Shown: piece by piece, positions 5,423 to 10,641 of the stretch
Position numbering within the stretch: the first letter of the stretch is position 1
How the letters are laid out: each line of letters starts with the position of its first letter
DNA from: CAISIP01 sp046594635
Lineage (GTDB): Bacteria > Pseudomonadota > Gammaproteobacteria > Burkholderiales > Burkholderiaceae_C
DNA: 10,641 nucleotides
Assembly (NCBI GenBank): GCA_046594635.1
Contig: JBKJRR010000372.1
Coordinates: 1-10,641 of the forward strand
Reading direction: 5' to 3'
The notes under the pieces: model-generated
Database searches by the model: none
Told to the model about the DNA's origin: nothing
The model's input: only the letters and a program-made list of their open reading frames with translations
Program-made: the position numbers and the translations under genes

Positions 5423-6510
5423 CGCAGACTGCCGCTGCGGGCGACGGCCGCGTGTTGTTGCAGGCCAGGGGCCTGGTGAAGCATTTTCCGGTGCGCCGGG
5501 GCCTGTTCAACCGGATTCACGGTCAGGTGCGCGCCGTGGATGGCGTTGACCTGGACTTGAACAGCGGCGAAACCCTCGGTGTGGTCGGCGAGTCGGGCTG
5601 CGGAAAGTCGACTCTGGGCCGCATGTTGTTGCGCCTGATTGAGCCGACCGCCGGCGGATTGACCCTGGATGGCCAGGATCTGTTGGCGCTGGATGCAGGC
5701 CAATTGCGTGCCCGGCGCCGGGACATGCAGTTGATTTTCCAGGACCCGTATTCGTCGCTGAATCCGCGCAAGACTGTGGGCCAGACCTTGCAGGAGCCTT
5801 TGCGTGTGCATGGTTTGCACCGCGGCAAGGAAGCCGAACGCGTGGCGCAACTGCTGCAGACCGTGGGGTTGCCGGCGGTGGCCGCACAGCGTTATCCGCA
5901 TGAGTTCTCCGGCGGCCAGCGCCAGAGAATCGGCATTGCCCGGGCGCTGGCAGTGGAGCCGCGGCTGATTGTGTGCGACGAGGCGGTGTCGGCGCTCGAC
6001 GTGTCGGTGCAGGCGCAGGTGGTCAACCTGCTGCAGGACTTGCAGCAGCGACTGGGTTTGTCTTACCTGTTCATTGCCCATGACCTGGCGGTTATCAAAC
6101 ATATCGCAAGCCGCGTCGCGGTGATGTATCTGGGGCGCATTGTCGAGTTGGGTGATACGCAACGTATCTTTGCGTCGCCTCGCCATCCTTATACGCAGGC
6201 GCTGATGCAGGCGATCCCGCTGCCGCAGCCGGGTCTGCGCCGTCAGCGGGAGCTGCTCAGCGGCGATGTGCCCAGCCCGCTGAATCCACCGTCTGGTTGC
6301 CACTTGCACACCCGTTGTCCTCACGCCCAACCGGTTTGCACACAACAAGCGCCTGCACTCGAAGGTGACGGTGTGCATGCCGTAGCCTGCCATTTCCCGT
6401 TGGTTGCGCAAGTCGCACCACAGGGTGCTGCAACGGCCGTCGATCCCGCTCGGACGCGACTGCAACTTTTGCAATCGGCTTTTGCCGCACCGGTTCCGTC
6501 GCTGTCATGA
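5419..6510 (+). CDS. Oligopeptide-type ABC transporter ATPase 2 (DppF/OppF-like)
   Basis: A 363-residue partner ATPase of the same importer. It shows Walker A GESGCGKS (57-64), Q-loop Gln108, signature FSGGQRQRI (163-171), Walker B LIVCDE (183-188) with SALD after it, and switch His221. The oligo_HPY tail again has four cysteines (294, 300, 307, 324), where many DppF/OppF proteins keep fewer. The ATG at 5419 was chosen because GAGGAG (5405-5410) lies 8 bases upstream, it overlaps the previous stop (ATGA), and the protein then begins like its family. About 35 residues after the oligo_HPY region (from about 329) are Ala-rich and probably disordered. It is followed after 40 bases by the binding-protein gene. 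Confidence 0.95.
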   Translation: MTQTAAAGDGRVLLQARGLVKHFPVRRGLFNRIHGQVRAVDGVDLDLNSGETLGVVGESGCGKSTLGRMLLRLIEPTAGGLTLDGQDLLALDAGQLRARRRDMQLIFQDPYSSLNPRKTVGQTLQEPLRVHGLHRGKEAERVAQLLQTVGLPAVAAQRYPHEFSGGQRQRIGIARALAVEPRLIVCDEAVSALDVSVQAQVVNLLQDLQQRLGLSYLFIAHDLAVIKHIASRVAVMYLGRIVELGDTQRIFASPRHPYTQALMQAIPLPQPGLRRQRELLSGDVPSPLNPPSGCHLHTRCPHAQPVCTQQAPALEGDGVHAVACHFPLVAQVAPQGAATAVDPARTRLQLLQSAFAAPVPSLS

Positions 6511-6536
6511 CGCCGTCGGACGCACCAGTTTTTTTG

Positions 6537-6542
6537 AAGGAG
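6537..6542 (+). promoter_or_regulatory. Strong ribosome binding site of the binding-protein gene
   Basis: AAGGAG stands 8 bases before the ATG at 6551 and fixes that start against the longer open frame beginning at 6404. It is the strongest ribosome binding site in the operon, as expected for a binding protein needed in excess over the membrane parts. Confidence 0.75.
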
Positions 6543-6550
6543 AACGCACC

Positions 6551-8062
6551 ATGAGACCGATGACCCGAACGCTGCTGGGCACTGCCTTGCTGACCCTTGT
6601 ACCGTTGTTTGCGCAAGCGCAAGTGCTGCGGGTCGGCCTTGCCGAAGACCCGGACATCCTGGACCCTACACTTGCGCGTACCTTTGTCGGGCGCATCGTC
6701 TTCTCGGCGATGTGCGACAAGTTGCTCGACGTCGATGAAAAGATGGCCATCGTCCCGCAACTGGCTACCAGCTACCAATGGGCGGCTGACAGCAAGTCGC
6801 TGACGCTCAAGTTGCGCAGTGGCGTTACCTTCCATGACGGCGAGAAATTCGACGCCGAGGCGGTGAAGTTCAATATCGAACGCCACAAGACCATGGCGGG
6901 ATCGAACCGCAGTGGCGAGCTGCGGCCGGTCACAACGGTTGATGTGGTCGACCCGATGACGGTTCGGCTGAATCTGGAAGCGCCATTCGCGCCACTGCTG
7001 GCCGCATTGGCCGACCGCGCCGGTATGATGGTGTCGCCCAAGGCCGCCAAGGCCGGTGGTGCGAACTTCGGTAACGCACCGGTGTGTTCCGGCCCGTTCA
7101 AATTCGTCGAGCGTATTGCGCAGGACCGCATGGTGTTCGAGAAATTCACCAACTACTGGAACAAGGACGCGATCCACTTCAACCGCATTGTGTACACGCC
7201 GATTCCCGATGCGACCGTGCGCCTGGCCAACCTGCGCAGCGGGCAGCTCGACTTCATCGAGCGCGCGGCGTCGAGCGACATCGCGAAGATTGCGACCGAT
7301 CCCAAGCTCAAGGTGAGCAAGATCACGGAGATCGGCTACCAGGGCATCACGATCAACACCGGAAAGAGCGACAAGGCGCAGGCCAACCCGCTGGGCAAGG
7401 ACCCCAGGGTGCGCGAAGCGTTTGAGTTGTCGCTGGATCGGGCTGGCATCGTTCAGGTGGTCATGGACGGCGAGGCGATAGCTGGCAACCAGTGGGTGGC
7501 ACCGAACAGCAGCTTCTATGCCAAGAACGTGCCGATACCCAAGCGTGATGTGGCACGTGCCAAGGCTTTGCTCAAGGAAGCCGGCGTGCCGAACCCCAGT
7601 TTCACGTTGATGACGGCCACTACCTCCGACGCGCAGAAGATTGCGCAGGTGATTCAGGCGATGGCCAAGGAGGCAGGCTTCGACGTCAAGATTCAGTCGA
7701 CCGAGTTCGCAACTTCGCTGAAGATGGCCGACCAGGGTGACTTTGAAGCGTATGTCTTGGCCTGGAGCGGCCGGGCTGATCCTGATGGCAATGTCTACAG
7801 CTTCCTGGCCTGCAAGCAGCCGCTGAACTACTCGGGTTATTGCAAGCCCGAGATCGATGCACAGCTGAACGAGGCACGTAGCAAGCTGAACATGGCCGAC
7901 CGGCTCAAGGCCTATTCACAGGTGGCTGCGCAGGAGGCCAAGGACAGGCCCATCGTCTATCTGTACCACCGCAACTGGCTCTGGGCCTATACCAACAAGC
8001 TCGCTGGCGTGCGCGAAATCCCCGACGGTCTGCTGCGTGTTGAAGGTCTGAAGTTCAATTGA
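6551..8062 (+). CDS. Periplasmic peptide-binding protein, family 5 (SBP_bac_5; DppA/GsiB-like)
   Basis: A 503-residue solute-binding protein that captures the substrate in the periplasm and delivers it to the permeases. A Sec signal peptide is clear: MRPMTRT, hydrophobic core LLGTALLTLVPLF, cleavage after AQA (residue 23). There is no lipobox cysteine, so it is soluble, as in Gram-negative bacteria. The family signature GVTFHDGEKFDAEAVKF lies at 91-107, with CSGPFKFVE further on and VYLYHRNWLWAYTNKLAGV near the C-terminus. Length is close to E. coli GsiB and DppA (about 510-535). The substrate cannot be read directly; dipeptides, glutathione and other small peptides all fit. The neighbouring GGT-family and DUF1028 genes favour a gamma-glutamyl or similarly amide-linked compound. 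Confidence 0.94.
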   Translation: MRPMTRTLLGTALLTLVPLFAQAQVLRVGLAEDPDILDPTLARTFVGRIVFSAMCDKLLDVDEKMAIVPQLATSYQWAADSKSLTLKLRSGVTFHDGEKFDAEAVKFNIERHKTMAGSNRSGELRPVTTVDVVDPMTVRLNLEAPFAPLLAALADRAGMMVSPKAAKAGGANFGNAPVCSGPFKFVERIAQDRMVFEKFTNYWNKDAIHFNRIVYTPIPDATVRLANLRSGQLDFIERAASSDIAKIATDPKLKVSKITEIGYQGITINTGKSDKAQANPLGKDPRVREAFELSLDRAGIVQVVMDGEAIAGNQWVAPNSSFYAKNVPIPKRDVARAKALLKEAGVPNPSFTLMTATTSDAQKIAQVIQAMAKEAGFDVKIQSTEFATSLKMADQGDFEAYVLAWSGRADPDGNVYSFLACKQPLNYSGYCKPEIDAQLNEARSKLNMADRLKAYSQVAAQEAKDRPIVYLYHRNWLWAYTNKLAGVREIPDGLLRVEGLKFN

Positions 8063-8094
8063 CCCGAGTGACAGTCTGACTGCAGGTTCGACCG

Positions 8095-9036
8095 ATGTTT
8101 GCATATTTCATTCGCCGCCTGGTCTCACTGGTGCCCACGCTGGTGTTCGTCTCCATGCTCATCTTCGGCTTGCAGCAACTGTTGCCGGGAGATCCGGCAC
8201 AGATCCTGGCGGGCGAGGACCAGAGTGCGGAGGTCATCGCCCATTTCCGCGAGAAGCTGCATCTCGACAAGCCGCTACCGGTGCAATACGGTTACTGGAT
8301 GTCCGGTGTTCTGCAGGGTGACCTCGGTGAGTCAGTGCGCACCCAACAGCCGGTGCTTGAACTGATCCTGCAAAAGTTGCCGGTCACGGTGGAACTGGCC
8401 TTGTTATCGATGCTGATTGCGCTTCTGATAAGTATCCCGGCCGGTGTCATCGCGGCGGTGAAGCGCGGCTCTGCCTGGGACCATGGCGCCACCGTGTTCG
8501 CCTTGTCCGGCTTGTCGATGCCCAATTTCTGGTTGGGTATCCTGATGATTCTGCTGTTCTCGGTGCAGTTGGGCTGGTTGCCGGCGTCCGGTTATGTCAG
8601 TCCGTTCGAGGACTTCGGGGCCAACCTGGCTGCGATGATCATGCCGGCCTTTGTGCTGGGTACCGGCATTTCCGCAGTGCTGATGCGCCATACCCGCAGC
8701 TCCATGTTGCAGGTGCTGGCTGCTGATTTCGTGCGTACAGCCCGTGCCAAGGGACTGAGCGAGACTGTGGTGGTGCTCAAACACGCGTTGCGCAACGCAC
8801 TCACTCCGGTCATCACGCTGGGTGCGCTGGAATTTGGATCCTTGCTTTCCGGTGCTGTGTTGACCGAACAGGTGTTCACGATTCCCGGCTTCGGCAAGCT
8901 GATCATCGACGCGGTGTTCAACCGCGACTACGCGGTGGTGCAGGGCGTCGTGCTGGTCACGGCCACCGCTTACATCCTGCTCAATCTGATGGCGGACATG
9001 GCCTACTTCATCTTTAATCCGCGCTTGAGGCATTGA
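8095..9036 (+). CDS. Peptide ABC transporter permease 1 (DppB/GsiC-like)
   Basis: A 313-residue inner-membrane protein with about six membrane spans: near 9-30, 98-122, 133-158, 178-197, 236-256 and 284-306. The opening FAYFIRRLVSLVPTLVFVS is typical of DppB/OppB, and a periplasmic loop follows with GDLGESVRTQQPV. The cytoplasmic EAA-type loop DFVRTARAKGLSE (211-223), with its conserved glycine, docks the ATPases. Length is close to E. coli GsiC (306). The start ATG at 8095 has only a weak CAGG upstream. The gene lies 32 bases after the binding-protein gene and 3 bases before the second permease. Confidence 0.94.
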   Translation: MFAYFIRRLVSLVPTLVFVSMLIFGLQQLLPGDPAQILAGEDQSAEVIAHFREKLHLDKPLPVQYGYWMSGVLQGDLGESVRTQQPVLELILQKLPVTVELALLSMLIALLISIPAGVIAAVKRGSAWDHGATVFALSGLSMPNFWLGILMILLFSVQLGWLPASGYVSPFEDFGANLAAMIMPAFVLGTGISAVLMRHTRSSMLQVLAADFVRTARAKGLSETVVVLKHALRNALTPVITLGALEFGSLLSGAVLTEQVFTIPGFGKLIIDAVFNRDYAVVQGVVLVTATAYILLNLMADMAYFIFNPRLRH

Positions 9037-9039
9037 GCG

Positions 9040-9930
9040 ATGGCATCAACGCTGACCATTTCTTCTCCAGCCGGGGCGACAGCCCGGCCCCAGGCGGGTC
9101 CCTGGCGCCGCGCCTGGCGCAAGCTGGCGCGCAATCGCATTGCCATGTTGGGTTTGCTGACTGTGGTTTTCTTCGTCGTTCTGGCGGTATTCGCGCCGTG
9201 GATTGCGCCGAACGATCCCTTGGCGACCAGTTGGGGCGCCATACGCAAGGCTCCCAGTGCCGCCTACTGGTTCGGGACCGATGACCTCGGGCGCGATGTG
9301 CTGTCGCGGGTCGTCTGGGGTACCCGGGCATCGCTGATGGCCGGTGTCGTGTCGGTGACGATATCGCTGGTACTAGGAGTTTTCATCGGCATGGTGGCCG
9401 GATTCTTCGGCGGCTTGGCCGACAACATCATCTCGCGTATCACCGACGCATTTCTGGCTTGCCCGTTCCTGATCCTGGCGATCGCGTTGGCGGCCTTCCT
9501 GGGCCCGAGTCTGACAAACGCGATGATTGCGATCGGCGTGTCGGCGGCGCCGATTTTTGTCCGCCTGACCCGTGCGCAGGTTATCAACGTCAAGGTCGAA
9601 GACTATATCGAGGCGGCAAGGGCTGTGGGGTGTTCTCCGCTGCGTATCGCGGTCTCGCACATCCTGCCCAACATCACCGCACCGGTGATCGTGCAGTCGA
9701 CGCTGGCCATTGCCGCCGCGGTGATCGCCGAGGCCAGCCTGTCCTTTCTGGGTTTGGGTCAGCAACCGCCGTCACCGAGCTGGGGCAGTATGCTCAATAC
9801 CGCGAAAAATTTCATGGACAACGCGCCCTGGATGGCGATCTGGCCAGGGCTGGCGATTTTTGTGCTGGTGCTGGCGTTCAACCTGCTTGGTGACGGATTG
9901 CGCGATGCGCTCGATCCACGTCACCGCTGA
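9040..9930 (+). CDS. Peptide ABC transporter permease 2 (DppC/GsiD-like)
   Basis: A 296-residue inner-membrane partner permease. A polar N-terminal tail of about 32 residues precedes the first span (35-55). The DppC-type motif FGTDDLGRDVLSRVVWGTR (78-96) follows, then spans near 98-122, 141-156, 160-176, 214-236 and 267-284. The EAA loop EDYIEAARAVGCSP is at 187-200. The C-terminus GDGLRDALDPRHR is typical of the family. ATG at 9040 follows the previous stop by three bases, with GAGG at 9027-9030 as ribosome binding site. It completes a five-part importer: two ATPases, one binding protein and two permeases. Confidence 0.94.
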   Translation: MASTLTISSPAGATARPQAGPWRRAWRKLARNRIAMLGLLTVVFFVVLAVFAPWIAPNDPLATSWGAIRKAPSAAYWFGTDDLGRDVLSRVVWGTRASLMAGVVSVTISLVLGVFIGMVAGFFGGLADNIISRITDAFLACPFLILAIALAAFLGPSLTNAMIAIGVSAAPIFVRLTRAQVINVKVEDYIEAARAVGCSPLRIAVSHILPNITAPVIVQSTLAIAAAVIAEASLSFLGLGQQPPSPSWGSMLNTAKNFMDNAPWMAIWPGLAIFVLVLAFNLLGDGLRDALDPRHR

Positions 9931-9951
9931 AACGCCGCCGATGGCGACGTT
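9931..9951 (+). other. Imperfect hairpin between the last permease and GGT genes
   Basis: AACGCCGCC (9931-9939) pairs with GGCGACGTT (9943-9951) across a 3-base loop, with one C/A mismatch in nine positions. It starts directly after the permease stop codon. The sequence after it (CCTTTCCGTTT) is only mildly T-rich. It is therefore more likely a partial terminator or an RNA-stabilising hairpin that tunes GGT expression than a full terminator. Confidence 0.45.
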
Positions 9952-9981
9952 CCTTTCCGTTTGAAGCTATGAGGAGTAGTG

Positions 9982-10641
9982 ATGCAATTTGACTGGAAGA
10001 ACCCGTACCCAACGATCCGCAGCCCCCTGATGGCACGCAACGTAGTATCGACCTCCCACCCGCTGTCTTCCCAGGCCGGCTTGCGCATGTTGCTCAAGGG
10101 CGGCAATGCGATTGATGCCGCGATTGCCGCGGCTGCTGCATTGACGATCGTCGAGCCAATATCCAACGGGTTGGGCAGTGACAACTTCGCCATCCTGTGG
10201 GATGGCAAGGAGTTGCACGGCCTCAATTCCTCGGGTGTTGCGCCGGCCGCATGGAATCCGGACTACTTCCTCAAGCGCCATGGCGGCAAGATGCCGGAGC
10301 GGGGTTGGGACGCGGTGACCACGCCTGGTGCGGTGGCCGGTTGGGTGGCCCTGTCAAAACGCTTTGGCAAGTTGCCGTTTGCAGATCTGATGGAGCCGGC
10401 GATCGAACTGGCCGAGCGTGGGCATGGCGTGGGCGTCATCGTTGCCGACAAATGGGCGCGCCAGATTCCGGTGCTCAAGAATCAGCCCGGATTTGCCCAG
10501 GCCTTCATGCCCAGGGGTCGTGCGCCGCTGCCGGGCGAGCGGTTCGTGTTTGCCGAGGCGGCGCAGACGCTTCGCAAGATCGCCGAGAGCCAGGGCGACG
10601 CCTATTACCGGGGCGAGGTGGCCACCAGCATCTCGGCCACC
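9982..10641 (+). CDS. Gamma-glutamyltransferase-family protein, N-terminal part (3' end outside window)
   Basis: The first 220 codons of a GGT-family Ntn hydrolase, open to the window end. Family blocks are STSHPLSSQAG (23-33), LLKGGNAIDAAIAAAAAL (37-54), EPISNGLGSDNF (58-69), TPGAVAGW (114-121) and LPFADLMEPAIELAERG (131-147). There is no signal peptide, so the enzyme should be cytoplasmic, unlike E. coli Ggt. In classical GGTs an Arg in a D-x-R-E-x-A-P block holds the gamma-glutamyl carboxylate; here the block reads LNSSGVAPAAW (81-91) and that Arg is absent. It may be a YwrD-like or other GGT-like acylase. The catalytic threonine of the small subunit is beyond the window. GAGGAG (9971-9976) lies five bases before the ATG. 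It is probably the last or next-to-last step of the same operon, 51 bases after the permease. Confidence 0.9.
   Translation, partial: MQFDWKNPYPTIRSPLMARNVVSTSHPLSSQAGLRMLLKGGNAIDAAIAAAAALTIVEPISNGLGSDNFAILWDGKELHGLNSSGVAPAAWNPDYFLKRHGGKMPERGWDAVTTPGAVAGWVALSKRFGKLPFADLMEPAIELAERGHGVGVIVADKWARQIPVLKNQPGFAQAFMPRGRAPLPGERFVFAEAAQTLRKIAESQGDAYYRGEVATSISAT

Noticed and set aside
5383..6474. Minus-strand open frame of 363 codons opposite ATPase 2
   Set aside because: Rich in Gln, His and Arg, and exactly antisense to a canonical ABC ATPase.
6257..7177. Minus-strand open frame of 306 codons opposite the end of ATPase 2 and the binding-protein gene
   Set aside because: It crosses two well-supported genes on the other strand and shows no domain.
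4409..9930. Nickel transporter (Nik) or antimicrobial peptide (Sap) importer
   Set aside because: The same families are used, but nothing around the genes points to nickel or peptide resistance, whereas DUF1028 and a GGT-family gene point to amide or peptide catabolism. The substrate remains open.
1..10641. Signs of mobile DNA, CRISPR arrays, phage or defence systems
   Set aside because: No terminal repeats, spaced repeats, integrase or transposase-like proteins were seen; coding style is even along the window.

Overview
The window is 10.6 kb of GC-rich, tightly packed bacterial DNA. The protein families, the good Shine-Dalgarno sites and the Dpp/Gsi-type transporter suggest a Beta- or Gammaproteobacterium (Burkholderiales- or Xanthomonadales-like). 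No 16S or other marker is present, so this is an inference. There are no tRNA or rRNA genes, insertion sequences, CRISPR arrays or phage genes.

Left part (1-3179). The window opens inside the C-terminal half of an ATP-dependent 5-oxoprolinase / hydantoinase B-type protein. It is followed by a DinB-family putative metalloenzyme. A small secreted helix-hairpin-helix (ComEA-like) protein lies on the minus strand and overlaps the DinB gene tail to tail. Next comes an Lrp/AsnC-family transcriptional regulator on the plus strand.

Control region (3180-3695). This 516-bp non-coding stretch is less GC-rich than the genes. It holds an imperfect palindrome, a GC-rich hairpin, an A/T-tract with a perfect-consensus IHF core, a near-consensus sigma-54 promoter (GG-N10-GC) and a sigma-70-like promoter. 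All of these point into the operon to the right. The IHF site lies at about -55 to -43 from the predicted sigma-54 start, the usual place for IHF at such promoters.

Right part (3696-10641). One operon encodes a DUF1028 protein, two oligopeptide-type ABC ATPases (DppD/DppF-like), a periplasmic family-5 binding protein, two permeases (DppB/DppC or GsiC/GsiD-like) and the first 220 residues of a gamma-glutamyltransferase (GGT)-family protein. DUF1028 and ATPase 1 overlap by GTGA, and the two ATPases by ATGA. An imperfect hairpin separates the last permease from the GGT gene.

Working model (inference): the cell imports a gamma-glutamyl or related amide-linked peptide through the ABC system and opens it in the cytoplasm with the GGT-family enzyme, which has no signal peptide. 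The DUF1028 protein has an unknown accessory role. The 5-oxoprolinase could return pyroglutamate to glutamate. The sigma-54/IHF promoter and the Lrp-type regulator would fit nitrogen or amino-acid control. The GGT-family protein lacks the arginine that normally holds the gamma-glutamyl carboxylate, so the true substrate may not be glutathione.
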